DNA of 64,000 nucleotides from Mytilisepta virgata (taxonomy: Eukaryota; Mollusca; Bivalvia; Mytilida; Mytilidae), in the NCBI GenBank assembly GCA_028015205.1, contig CM051518.1:58545978-58609977 (forward strand). Reading direction: 5' to 3'. Shown here piece by piece: positions 14,201 through 29,200 of this stretch. Numbering within the stretch: position 1 is the first letter of the stretch; each line of letters opens with the position of its first letter. The notes under the pieces were generated by a model that worked only from the letters and a program-made list of their open reading frames with translations, was not told where the DNA came from and made no database searches. The translations under genes and the position numbers were made by a program.

Positions 14201-17200
14201 GTATTGGGTATTCTATTGCAAATACTGTGGTAATATTTGAATCTTTACTGAGTTGATAATTCAGCATCGATAGCTTGGTATATTGCAAAAATGCTGCATG
14301 TAACGCGATTGAGCACTATACTTGGGTTTCATTACAAAGACATGATTATTTTGTTTTCAGAAGATTCATTTTGAAAAATAATCTGTGAGCCTATGCTGAC
14401 AGATTTTGTCTCTGTCTCGAATTAAGCTTAGTTATTACAAGGGCAAAAAAATTAGACCTGTATATATGTGACGTTTGCAATATTAATTGTAGATTAGGCC
14501 AAAGTTAAAAACATGTTTGTTTGCATCAACACGACCGACACTTTAAAAAGCCGCCCATTTAAAATCTGTTATTGCTCTTTTCAAAAAGTTTTTTATTATC
14601 GATGTTATTTCCGAAAGTTGAAGCCGTCATTGTTTCTTGTATTAATTTCGCTATATTTTCGATTTTACATTTATTGAAAGATGAAGTAAATGTTTTGGAA
14701 AAATATTGAAAGACGAATTCACGCTGTCGTCTCACCTATTCGTCATAAAACGGGAATAATAAAATTAAGCCACTTGCTCAGAATTGTTAAATCCACATGG
14801 AACTATGTTTTTGACAAGATCACTGATCCTGGCGATATTGAAAGAAGAAAAACAAATAGCTTTTGACACTTTTCACACTAAAAATAGTTTTACAAGCTTA
14901 TGCTAGTCCCTCACTACTTGTTCTTATTTTAATGCTAAAAAAATTAAGCACTGAATAAGAATTGTAGTTCTTTATTCTTAAACAATGTTCTTACAATAAA
15001 TTATACATCATATACATATTAAACCATGACAATACGATATAAACACTGTGACCAATGTTAAATTTCAGCAAGTTAGCATTGTTGAAAAAAAGAGCGACAC
15101 ATTTTTCTTTTAACCAAAAGAAAAAAAGCCTACCTACCCACTGCTACTAGTCATGGGTAGAGTTTGTGCAAACAAACATGGTTGTACATAGTTGTACATT
15201 GTAAGTGTGGCTTTATGAAAACTTTCTTATTTACTAAATTGAAGATTCTCTACCTTTACAACTTTTCTGTATTACATGTGTATATACAGTTGTTCTGCCA
15301 AAATCTATATTGCATTGTATGATAATCCGTGGTTCAATGTGGTTAGTGTACAAGAGTTCAGAAGGATATCAGAGATCAGTTGTTCAAAAGTTTCATTTTA
15401 AATTCGCGTGTTTGCGTCAACTCAAAAGACTGAAAATGTTCAAAATTCCATAAATTAAGGTATAACGATTGCAAAACTATTCACAATGTTAGGTTTTGAA
15501 CAACTATCGTGAGTTTTACTTAATTTACATGTATTAGGAGAAATGTGCATCTAATATCCTTCTCTTATTTTCTTTTAATACTTTGCCTGAATTATAATCT
15601 ACCTTTAAAAAGTTGTTCATTCGCGATTTATCGGTAGGGAAAGTCATAAGCTGCTAGCGTTTCAATATTTCAAATTAACTGTCGAGACTCTCGATTCCTA
15701 TCGATTGATAAGGTTGCACACATATAGCGTCTGTTCTCAAATGGTTTGTTAAACGATAAAGACAAACTTAAATGTTTATGAATGTATTTGATTTTTGAAA
15801 TAACTTTGAAAATGCAATAGGAGTCTATCGGACAATTCACTTAAAAATCTTTTTGTCTGAAACTATTGGACAATTGGACCTAGTCTTGGCAGCAATGGTT
15901 CCAAGATGGCCCTCTTTCAGAATGTGTACGATAACCTGGACTTTCAACCCAAGACAGCTGAAACAACCAAACTAAGTTAAAATAAGACCCTTTTGGAAAA
16001 TTCGTTTAAAATTTTATCTGAAACGACAAGGTGAATAGGAGCCAGACTGCAACAATGATCCTCTTTCATAATTGTGTCGGATGACACGGGCGGTCCGCCG
16101 AGATGGCAAATTTCGTTTTCTTCCAATTTTTATTATTACATGTTGTTGAAAACCTTAAATTAGAATATTGTATCCCAATTGAGAAATGATATCTTAGTTG
16201 GAATATAATGGTATATCCCAAATATTTTCTTCATCAAGTCTTACGCCAAATCGGTGTTCATGACTACACCAAAAACTGTTATTACCATTTTCGCAAAAAT
16301 AAGTTCTTTAAAAATAAATAATGACAAACCACAATGTCGTTGGTAAACTTTAGCGCAGTAATCGGTTACAATGCAGAGTCTCATTTTTACAAATATGCAT
16401 ATAAATTTTATTTAACAATAAATTTCTGTGCGCGGGTAAAGAATTTATGAATAAGGACATATTATTGCCTTAATGTCCCAATTAGAATATACCATTATAT
16501 CCCATTAAGATATAATATCCTAAATGGTATACAATGTTAATCTCAACCTGCTTAAAGTCTGAAATCAATGTATCAAAAACCTTCTGAAATAATATTCATG
16601 AAATTGGTTGAGACCATTATTACGGAATTATTTTTGTTTGAAAATAGGTGTATCTGTTGGCATCGTAACATGTATATAGCTTTAAAATTGTAGATTGTGG
16701 CATTGGTGAATATGGATTTAACTGTGAGAACAAATGCAGTGGGTGTTTCAATAACACATGTAACAAATTCAACGGAAGCTGTGAATATGGTTGTCGAGCA
16801 GGATTCGAAGGAAATTTATGCAATTCACTTACTCGAGGTAAACTACTAACATGTATTCGTTCTTCTCCTATCTAGTTGGTAAATGTATATATTCACTATT
16901 TTTACATGTGAATATTGTCATTAAAAAAACAGTTGACTGAACTTTTTCCTATGCTCTAGGATTTTAACGATGCTTGACAGAAAGAATTAACATGTCACAT
17001 CAGTTGACCTCCATTGACCTCCATTGACAGAACAGGATATGTATTTCATAAATATTTTGTACTAAAATATTTATGATTCGATCTGACGTATTTATAAAAA
17101 AAGAAATTATTTGCCAACCAAGAAGGCTGCTATATGCTCCAATATGCTCCAATATGTATTTTTATCATAATATTTTTTGTCAGTTTGAATTAAAGATGAA

Positions 17201-20200
17201 ATTTGATGAAGTGGTTAATTATGTCTGATAAACAGTTGTTATTATAGTCAATGCAATACACGTATGACCTCTGTAAGACCTGAATAGCATTTTTCTTGCT
17301 GTGGTGTACGTGTTTCATCTACTTATCTTTTGGATCGGGTTTGGGGTGTTTGTGTGTTATTTAGTGTTTTCACCTTTTTTTTTTTTTTTTTTGCTTTTGT
17401 TAGAACATGGTGACTCTACAATGACATCTTCTATCGGAGGGGTGGTAGCCGCAGTATTAGTTGTTATAGTTGTTATAGTCACTGTAATTATCATTATATT
17501 TCTAAGGTAAGTATATATAATGCACATTCTTGATTCCATTCTCGTCATCATTGCATTTTATTATCAGTGATTTTTTTTTATATGTGTGGGGATGGTTTTT
17601 TGTTTTTATTTTCATTTGAACCCGTAGTTTATTGTAGGTTTATTTATTACTAGATGTAATGATAAGTATTATGCAAGGTGATTGAATTAAATATAAATAG
17701 TAATGATTATTTGTACTCGTAAAATGCAACTGTTACTGCGTTCCAGTTTATATTTTTTATGATAAAAAGAGTATGCAAATAGAAATTAATCGGAATTACA
17801 AATATATTGTACATGTATATTGACACTTTATCGATTTGAACTTTGAATTAAATGTAAGCAATCCCTTTCATCATTTTTAAAAATTGGAATATTTATATTT
17901 AAGTACAAAAGTTCAGTAACTACTTTCACTTTTTACTAATCAGTCAAATTTTTATATAGTATCCTGTAAATCTGCTGTTTGTTTATTTTTGTTTTAGGCG
18001 ACGACGACGGGGTGATAAGCGTAAACCTGTTCGTGAATCCAACATAGAAAAGTCAAACAAAAAATTCTCTAAAGATAATGTACATGCAAGTAAGTTAAAA
18101 AATGGTCTTGTGTATGACAATATACGAGTAATGTGTACATTTCTGGATAGTTGTGAGCCAGGTTAGAATTTTTCACGTATTGGAATTTAAGAATGGATAG
18201 TTTTTCAGGGCAAATCTTTTTTTTCCCTAGGACATCTAACTGCATTTGTATAAACAGTATAGCATCTCATTTTTTGTTTATCTAACATTCAGTATTTATG
18301 TTCGAAATTGTTCTATGTTTTCATTATTTTGTGATTTTTTAAATGATCAGGAGACAAAGTTATAAAGCGGTTTTGCGGGTTTCTGAATTCTATTAGCATT
18401 TATTCATTATAGTTTTGTAATTGCATTTTATTGTTTCAATAAATATTATTTAAACCCAGTTCGACATTTTCATGGGTGTGGCATTTCAGATATTTTGGGG
18501 GACATATATGTTTTCCTTACAATAATTTATACTGCTTTAAAAAGTTAAAAGGTTATAGGATCTCAATTTTTTTTCAAAGAATTTTGTATCTGAGTTTATG
18601 ATTTTTTAACATCAACAATTGATTGACCACTCTCCAATTTTACATGAATTTATTTCCTCCAAAGTGCTATACTCCTGTATCCTGTATCCTTATTTTGAAA
18701 GAAAAAACAGTATTTCAATCAATAATTAATTTTTGGATGAATAAATGAATTCTCATTATTGTAATTTTTATCTGCATAGTCACGATATAATTTTCAAATG
18801 CATAATTTAACAAAAAAGCGTGTATTGAATACAACTGATATCACATAGCAAGACAAGCTTACTTGTGCATTAACAAATGTTGAGCCGAACATTAAAAAAT
18901 ATCTAAATAAAAGGTTTTACAAAAGAAAAGTTTTCCCCCATTTAAACAATTTTAACATGCTTCAACCGAAACAGAAAAAGTGTATTATAATAAAGGTCAT
19001 TTATTGAAATAATCAAACTTAATGAAATGCTTTAAACAGTCATGATCTCTGATGATCGTGAGCGAAACAAAATAATAGTTATTTATTTCTGTATATGAAT
19101 GTATATAATATGAAAGAGAATTATACTTTCTGGAATTTCACATCTCTCTTTGAACACCTCAGTTGCTATGAATTTATAAACAGCCTGAAATGATACTTTA
19201 AAATTCAATGTTATACAAATTTGAGATTTAACGAAAAAATGCAAATCTCGCTTATGCATACAATAGAGCTCTGGCCTTTTCAGTTGTTTTGGGGGTTGAA
19301 TTTCTTCTTCAAAGCTTTTCGTTATTGTTTCGACTTTAATATGTACGGACTCGAACAAAGTAAAGACTTGCAATTCGACGATATACATATAAAGTATGAA
19401 TATAGTTTGCATCAGACGTGGTATCGATAGAAGATTTCGGTGTGATTATTAGATATATATCATATAATTAGAGTAAAATACATACATTTTTAAGATGCAT
19501 GAATTTGCAAGACCTGTATCACCTACCCTATATCGCAACCTAAACCTATATTACATACCATATATCGCGCCCCTACTCGAAACACACAGTTCTTGGGGTC
19601 CTAGAAAATACAATGTGTGACATATTCACTTCCTCAGTAATCATAAAAAAGATCTATAATTTTACAGGACATGTGATATTTTGCTATTTACATCAATATT
19701 CAAATTTCTTCAACTATAAAGCAATTGTTTATTGTTGAAATTGTAATATCAACCCTCCACCACTATCACACCTGAGGCCAAATGCCCCCCGGGATGATAT
19801 TGGATATTCGGGTTGATATAGGATATGGTTTAGGCTTGGTCATGTATTAATCCCCATGTATTATATTGTATTAATTCCGGTACATTTACATATCAAGTTT
19901 CAACGTGCCTTCAATTTATTGTCCTTTCCATATTTCACGCAATTAAAAATAATTTAATATCTTAATTAGATAATAGAAGAATTTCACAAAGTACTCGTAA
20001 TGATGTATATATGAACGTTGCGGCCAGTGCATCACAAGAAGATGTTAGATTTTCAATGTCTGTGGGCAAAGGAAATGAACATGTACGAGAAAATAAAGAC
20101 GAAGATATTGATCACATTTATCAAATGTCAGATTCTTCCAAGCATAAAATATCTGTAAGAGATCTCCAGAAGATCATCAAAGAAAAGGAAGAACATGATG

Positions 20201-23200
20201 GATTTAAAAAAGAATATGAGGTACATGACTATGTTTATTAGGTGTTATGGGTTGTGTAACGATATCTGAAATAAAAATTCACATATTGCTTATAGTGTTC
20301 AATGATTTCATAGATCCGTTTTCCATTAAAAAGTCTCTTTGGGTATAGTAAACTCGATTCCATGATGAAAAGACAGTACAAAATAAAAACACAAGAACAA
20401 ATTGAAGCGACCTTATAACATATATAAGTTAAAACCTTCATACTGGAAAACGCGAGAAATAAAGGTAATTGTTTTCCTGTGTAAAATATATCGCAAATTC
20501 AAAGGTTACATATTAATATAGTTTACCATGAATCAACTAGATTTGTTTTGCCATTCTTTGTAAATTTAGCATTAAACTCAACCCTTCCCATTTAAGGTTA
20601 TTATTTGCCTTTCTACACTGACGTGGTGACATCGATGAACTGACAGTTAATTCTCGCCTTTTATTTTGTAGGTAACCTTTTAATCATTCCATATTTCAGC
20701 TGCCATGAAAAATAATTGTAGTGTTCTACATGTTTGAAATTAATGAGTTTACTAGAGAGATGTTGTTTTGCAAAACAGCATCACAGTCTTAAAATCAACA
20801 GATATGTTGTTAAAAAATTTAAGAAAACATTAAATTATCCATGTAATGTGACATGTAATCAACGCATATTACATGTATTAATTATTTCAAATAATAAAAT
20901 TTTTTGTGTAGGTTTTACCAAGTGGATTAGTTCATGCACACGTAGAAGGTAAAAAGGAACAGAATAAGGTCAAAAATCGATTTCTGACGACATGGCCATG
21001 TAAGTGGTGTTTTTTCTAGAATTTTGAAATATACGCGCTGTAGGGAAGGACAATTATCGATGGTCATAAGGTCAAAATTAACTAAGATAACTGTACATTT
21101 GAAGGAAAGATGTTATTTTCATGCAATTTCACTTAACTAAAGGAAAATGGTCTTGCATTCGTTTTATATGAAATATCAGAATATCGTCCTCTCCTACAGG
21201 TGTCGAAGATCTTTCATACTACTCAAGTAGGAACCATTAATCCTGCTTTGAGACCTAATGTTTAAATACATTGGTAAAATGTAGATGCTTAAAATATTTT
21301 TTTTTATAACACGTAATAAAGTATAATTGTGAAAATACGTATGTTGATTGCGCCTTGCATGTTTTTGAATTAGTGCCGGTCTCAATGTATTATGCATTTT
21401 AGAAACCTTGTTATCGTCTCAAATACAAAACAATATTGTGTCATTTCCTGAAAAGACTTAGAAAACTGTTACTTATATTGCAGATGATCATTCTCGTGTC
21501 ATTTTGAAAGAAGATACGAAACACGATTACATTAATGCCAGTTACATTGACGTAAGTTTTAAAAATAATCACACGTCATATTAAATGTATGAACGAGTGA
21601 ATGAGTGAAAAAAGTTTCGAAAACAATTTTGCTAACAAAACCACATGTTAGGAAATACAGAAGAACTAATAGCAACCTAATTCCAGGGCTTTGCATGACG
21701 GAGATATTCTTTTTTCCCCAAAATAATCCTAATTTTATAACATTTAAATTTTGAATCTAAATTGTATGACCAATACTAGCAACTTTACGGAAAAAGGAAA
21801 AGCTTTCCTTTTTCTCTTTTCGTTACATTTAAAATGATACAGAGAGTAAGTATAACATTTACAATGGACTTATGGACGGACACGCTTACCCATTTTTGCC
21901 TAAATAACACTACATATGCACATACTTATAAGGTCGTATCTGAATGCAAATGCTGCTTGAGGGATACTTGGACAATTAGAAAGATATACATTTTTATGTG
22001 TCATATTATTTTGATATTTTCAGCGAGTTAGGTATTTAAGAACAAAATGTTTCAAACAATATTACATATGAATTGTGCTGAAATATGAGTGAACTTCCTT
22101 CACACGTGGACATGTGTTCATTTTCAATTTTGAATATCTTCTTTATACAATATGAACCCATTTCAAATTGCTGCTTTAAAGCTAATAAATATCTGGATCG
22201 AAAATTGGAACAATTACCGTCACTGATTCTTGTGTTGTATCTATCAGATACTACCTTATAATCCCTTACAAATGTAAACAGGAAATTTCATTTAAAAGGT
22301 CGAAACTGGCAGTTAGCACCTTTTGTTTCCAAGAATATGTTGAGAGATCAGTAACGACTTTAACAAAAAATATTGGTTTCTATGAAAACTAGACATCCTA
22401 CTTAAAAAATGAGGTCTTTTGAAAAAAAGGATTTTTGTCGTATCTACTACTTATGACCTTACAATTCTATGACGAAGAGATATACTAAACTGCCATATTT
22501 ATTTAAGACTGTATAAATGATTTCATTCGTCATGCACTGTCATTTTGTTATCTAGAGATATGATATAGATGCATTCTCCATATTATTTTAACGTTGAGGT
22601 TTTCAAAAGTCTCATAGTAATTTGTGAAGGATTTTATTTTATATTTATTTTTATATTTGTTCACTTGATTACACGTTAATCTTATGTGATTTAAGTACTT
22701 ATCTTTTTAGAGTTATGAAAAGAGGATGGCATATATAGCAACACAAGGTTTGTAATTACATCAATTCTTTCAGCAAGTATTCTGGGCCGAAATCTTTATT
22801 CTTTTTGTTTAGAATTTTAGACAATAATCATAGTCGACTTTGTTTTATTTTTTAAAGTCATACTTTGAATGAGATTTATACTTACTGAGCAAAAATATAT
22901 CGATGTCTACATTAATTGATTTTTTAACTTGTTGTTCATGAATCAGAAAATTTTGACGGAAAATGGACATTATTTAATGTCAACTATAGTGTTATAGTAC
23001 TCAGCAGTGATTTATTAAAGGTTATAATTTAATAATGTTCCAATGATGGATATTCACAATTTGTGTCAAAAATCAATTCATAATATTCCTGCTTTCATAT
23101 ATAAATATATTATCTCTTGTGTTATGTACAAGGCATAGAAAGCTTTAACGATTTTCATATTTACGCTCATACGTGAACGTACTTTACTGTCAAGGCATAA

Positions 23201-26200
23201 ATGTCATATTACAGTTACATTTTGATGTTGATTGTCATTGTTTATTTTTCTGTTACATTCTTGGACTTTCATCGTGGAATTGTCGGCAATTTAAAACTTT
23301 AATTGTTAGATTTCTGTGTCTGTTCTATTGTATGCAGATTGTTGATTGTCATTGCGCCTACATATCACAGATAATCACGAATTCGCAAAGCATTTCACTC
23401 AAACCGAAATATACTGAGCAGAAGTACAATAAGTACTTTACAAGTCACAATTGCTTTCCTTTAGGGCCAAAGAAAAACACTCTAAGGGACTTTTGGCATA
23501 TGATTTGGCAGGAAAACGTTGGGAAAATTGTAATGGTCACAAACCTGGAAGAGGAGGGAAAGGTACGCACTTCTTATTAACAATAATATAATTTTTCTCT
23601 TTTGTTAATGTATGGTGGTTTGGTATTGAGACTTTTAAACTTTATATGGTTATATTTCAGATTTTTTTTAAAACGTTTAGATGGATACAAAGAACAAAAC
23701 CGAAGGATGGGAAGTTTCATTATTGACATTATATTCTATTACTAGAAAAACACCCTGTATACTTTTGTCATACAGGGTATATATACAGACCTAAAAACCT
23801 ACAGAAATGTAGAACTTTGATCAACGAATGGTTAAAATAATATAGAAATTTTACCACTTGGATAATTGTACAAAAAATATTTATGATTTAATGTTGTATG
23901 AAAGCATGGTTTAATGCATTCTACATTTTACAACCGTTACGGTTCTTTCTTATATGTTAGCTTTTTTAGCAACAGGTTAGTACTCGTGATGAAACATAAT
24001 TGTCGTAATTATGTACATCACGAATGTTTCGTGTATTTCAGAGACGTTGCCACTTTTGTTTGACCAAAGACTTCTGGTTATCACATGCCCATTTGATATA
24101 TAGTATTTACTATAGATACATCGAAGTCCGCGTCATATTGGGATTTGTTTCTTGAAATAGATAATGCGGGACATTTGAAGACAAAACTTTATGACAAACG
24201 TGATGACTTCAGCTTTCATATTGTTAGCTTTCCCTTCTTGGGTAGCAATACACATTTACCAGCATCGCCTGCATATGGCGTCTACGTTTCTCGGTTTGTC
24301 AAGGGCATGCGGGGGTTGCCCTGACTTGCGACAAAGAGGATTACTGTTGTCACAAAAGCTTCTTAACCAGGGTTTAATCAAGGATAAGATGATGTCATCA
24401 CGAATTCTTACGGTCGTCATCACGAATTAATTCACCGTACTTTATTTTCCGTTGAACATTTGACAAAATTTACTAGATATTTCTTAAGACTCTTCCTTTT
24501 TCATGCAGAGGTAACTTATTTGAATTTAGATTGCTGTTTGTTTTAATTGTTTTCGGTTTTGATGGTTGTTCTTATTAATTCATCATTATATCTTTAACCG
24601 GATTTCCAAAATTTTGATCTCGAGCACTGCTGATGAGTTTTCTGTCAACGAAATGGCCATACAGTGCATCAAATTTACTCGGTATTTTGTGATACATTTT
24701 ACAGGGTTCAAATATCTAAGATGATGTTGGACATGTCCCAACTGTCGTAATATTTCATGTACTTCCACTGATTTGTAATTTCCACCGGCTTGACTTTGCT
24801 GAACTTCACGACGGGTCCCGTATACGGAGCAGCAACCGTAGCACCAGAGTTCACCCCTGGTTTTTATAGGAGTTTTTTTTTTAGTTTTCACTGTTTATTT
24901 GTTGTGCTTGTGGTTGTTCATTTGTATTCCCGGGTTTGTCTGTCTAATGATTTGCTCCATAGATATATTTATCCTCTTTGCACACTGTCATATTGTGTTA
25001 ATACTTTAAAATTCATTTGTTGAATAGTTGAAGTTGGAAAGGATTTCTATCTCCAGCACAAGTTTGTTTTATCCAACTCTAGGTTAAAATTGGTTTCTTT
25101 TTTTTTTTTGTTATTTTATGTTTGTTCTTCATTGCTATTGAAAATCTTTTTACATTTGTACATGTGTGGTAGTTGCAAGTATAAAGCAGATTTTTTTTTA
25201 AATGTAGAAAAAGTGTTTTCAGTACTGGCCAGAGTCTACACATGAAAAATTACTTCTTGATTGTTACAAACTGTTGATGAGAACAGAAGCTCAGCACACA
25301 GTTTATGTATACAGATTGATTGAAGTGATAAACCAAAAGGTAATTGAACGAAAAGGATATAAGAATAAAGTTTCATAACATGAAACCTGTGTTAGATATC
25401 AAACCTTTAATACATGAATGTGAAAAAAAGTCCAGCAGTGTTTCGTTTGGTAGTCTTTGTCTTTGAATCACTCTGAAGCGTTCAATAGTAACAAACCTAA
25501 AATAAAGTTGTAAGTTCAAAACGGTTTCAGTAGAATTCTTTACCGGTGACTTTTATGCCAATTATACTCTTAAAAAATAAGAAATGCATAGCCCATTTTC
25601 CATCATTTTTTATTTGAACAGGATCGCTGCTTCTATAAATCTTACATGTTTTTAATGTCATTATGTAAGGATAAAAGAAATTCATTATGGGTTTTAAATG
25701 TCGGGTCACTAATTGTGACTGGTCTTTCTCTCTGCCGAAATTTGTTTTCGCTTAATTGCACCACGATGCACGAGTTTATCAACTTTGGATGCGTTTTCCA
25801 TGAAACCCAAATCTAAGGCCTTTACAATTCCGGGATTCTCGGTTTCCAAATCAGTTAGACACTCAACGAGCCAAGTGATATCACCTCTGAACCAACACAA
25901 CAACGCTATCGGTCGGTTACAAGCAGGGGAATCCCGGACAGATTTAGCCAGGCTGCTGAATGTTTCTCAGAATACAATCTCTCGCCTTTGAGTTAAGTAC
26001 CGACAGCGAGGTTCAACACGTAACTGCCCATGCTCAGACCGACCAGGAGTGACCACATCTGTCTATGATCGTCACATGCGGATACGTCATTTGCGGGAAC
26101 GGTTCATAACAGCGACCTCTACTGCAGCTGCAATTACTGGACGGCGTAGGCTCTCATACAAGACAGTCCGTAACCGCCTACGTAAAGCCGGAATACGAGC

Positions 26201-29200
26201 CAGACGTTAGAGCTGGCGTTTTGACCCGCCGACACCGTCAAATCCGGCTTCAATGGGGTCAGGCACACAGGGTGTGGCCACAGCAACGCTGGAGAACAGT
26301 TTGGTTCAGCGACGAGTCGCGGTTTCTGTTGCAACGAGTCGATGGTAGAGCGAAATAAACGAAATTAACACTTTGCCGATAACTGCATTTAAGAAGTCGA
26401 CAGATTCGAAGTTGGGAGTGTAATGATGTGGGCTGCCATATCGCATACTGGAAAGACATCGTTGGTGCATATTCAAGGAAATTTTACAGCCCAGCGGTAT
26501 TGTGATGAAATCCTTCAGCCAGATGTCTACCGTTAATGCAGAATAGTGCAAGATTTCAACATGACAATGCCCGACCCCACACTGCAAGAATAACAATCGC
26601 ATTCGTCACGGTTAACAACGTTCTTGTGCTTCCTTGGCCGTCCAAATCAGCTGATCTCAACCTCATTGAGAACCTTTGGGACGACTTAGACGACATGTCA
26701 GGCAACGGCCACCACAACCCCAATCCTTACAACAACTTGTTAACGCGTTACAAGATGAGTGGAACACTATCCCGCAACAGGTGATTCGGAATTTTTCAGG
26801 CTGTTATTGATGCCCGTGGTGGACATAATTGGTATTAAACTGTAATGGCCTTGAACTCGGAACATGCAATGGACTGGACGTGGTTGGAATTGAACATTTG
26901 AAGGTTGTTTTGAGCTTATTTTTCTATTTACTAATCAGTGCTGTCCTTGAAATTTGTTTTTATATCAACCCTAAACTGTACTATGCGTTTCATTTTTTCT
27001 TAAAGAGTATCTAAATAATTCTGTTACCCAAGTAATGTACCGATAGCAAATACAGTGTTGGAATTAAATGTGATTTTCATTACTGCCAAATTTTACAAAT
27101 CCAATTGAAATTAAATATCCGCACTTACTCTTTGTTTTCAGTTGGTTATATATTGTTTCACATGTAATGCATCCGTAATTTAATTGAAATTAGATCTGCG
27201 CACATGCTCCTTCTTTTATTTTGTTTGTTTTAATTTCACACGTGGGAGATATAAAAATATCTCATTGAAGTTTGCATCGACGGTCAGAATGAATTTGTAA
27301 TTTCAATTTTATATCACCCAATCATAATCGATGTGAATAAACAAGTTTTGGGTAAAGGTTGAAGTGTTTGAGTTCCCGTGATTGATAGCGTTTTCAAAGA
27401 TATTTTACAAATCTGGCAACAATCGGTTGAAGAAATAGCACAGATCAATTCTAGAATAAATTCAAAGTCTTATCAACTTGGGTCCTCTCTAGCGCCATCA
27501 TCGATTATAACACAGATCTTTTAAAATACTGGAATACCATCATCCATTCGCAATGTATGCATACATCTTGCAAAAAATAATAGCAACGCTATATCAGTAA
27601 TTGTTTTCCTTTCTAGACACAAGAAACAAGAAAGGTGCATCATTTTCATTTTACACAATGGCCAGACCATGGCGTACCAGATCAAAGCAAACTTGCTAAC
27701 TTCTATAGAAAAGTTAAATCTCACGAAGCTGGTTGGAAAGGGCCATTGGTGGTTCATTGCAGGTATTACTACTTTATTAGTATTTAGAGCTGTGTAGATC
27801 TCTTTGCAGGTTAATATCGCAAAAGAATACCGAGGTGACAAAACAATCGGAAAATCCGTACATTCCAAATCCAAGGAAAAGACAGTCATCAGAATGGAAC
27901 TCAAAAAACAATCCCCACAAGGATACATGTATAACTAAAAGAATAATAAACATATAATACAATAAACAAAAATAGAACAAGCCAGCACAGTAACTACGGC
28001 ACTTGCAATGTGAAGTCCAACTAAAAGCCAAAAAATAAGAGCACTGCAACACGGCAAAAAAACTTCGTATAGTTAAAATCCTTATTTTCTGTGAAACAAC
28101 CTGTGATATATTAAATCTTCATTTTTTACAGATTAAATTTAAATATATCTTTTATTGCAGTGCTGGTGTTGGCAGAACGGGGACATTTATAGCTATTGAC
28201 GCTTTGTTTGTAAACGGAAAGAGAACTGGCTATTTAGATGTCATGGAGTATGTACAGCTAATGAGGAAAGACAGAATGAATATGATTCAGACTAAAGTAA
28301 TGCTCTATGCATCAAATGTATTATCTATGATTGTATTTTAAACGCAGTGTCAATCTATTGGAATATGATGAAATCAGATATTAAGTAAAAAAACACGTTA
28401 GATGACAGAAAATGATTAAAAATGGTTATATTAAGGCATTTTGGAAAGCATTTTTCAAGGTTCTGTGGTCTATTGATAGCAATGGTTCCCAAAAAGGAAG
28501 CTGCAGATTTTTCATGCAATTAGAAATATTCTGCAATTATTTCATAAACTGTTTTGAATTTTAATCTTTGGTTTCTCTATCGCTAGTTCCTGGTTTTATT
28601 TAATATGCTATTTTCTATCACACTGTTTTGGTATATTTACATTTCAATATTATCATGCAAGTATAATCGGCTACTACTTGAATATGGATAAATAATATAT
28701 ATCTTCATGATTATAAGCCCTGCAATACCATATGCGATATTTTATTATCCTATGAGTCTTATTGTATGTTTAATTCGATAGCATTTGTCTTTGTTCATGA
28801 ATAAAGAAAGGGTTCTATTGCAACGAAAGAACTTACTACGCGGCTCTTTATTTGTGTCTGTTTAAAGTAAGGAATTTTTTATTATTTGTTGACGTTCTTT
28901 AGTTTCTCACGCATTTTTAAAATTTCGCTACTTTATTATTTTGTTGTAGTAATTTAATTGTGGGGGTTTTCATTTTATTAAACATCACAAGACAAAATTC
29001 CGTTTAAACAGACCAGTATAGACATCGTTCACAATGTTCCTTTTTATATAATGATGATTTATCGGAAATTGTGGGTCGAAGGTCAACCTGTCAAAATGCA
29101 AAGAATATCAAGATAACAGGATAGACCGCATTTATTGTGAGCCCTATCAGCGGTTCTTAAATTTGCAGATAAACATATTTATCTAAGTTGAATTTCTCGG

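Larger units (their letters stand above)
12817..16693. other. Intron 8 (3.9 kb): repeats only
   Basis: Holds the GTCCGTCC repeat at about 13060-13830 and the tandem relic at 15830-16110. Also contains the motif ATACCATTATATCCCA near 16490 with related, oppositely oriented forms near 16195. No exon-like cysteine-rich frame was found. Confidence 0.6.

Noticed and set aside
19500..19860. Weak inverted similarity (CCTATATC..CCTAAACC and its complement)
   Set aside because: Too many mismatches and low complexity to call a foldback element.
23173..23464. Long open frame upstream of the DFWHMIW exon
   Set aside because: PTP similarity begins only at GPKKNT, right after a good acceptor (TTTCCTTTAG); the upstream part is intron that happens to be open.
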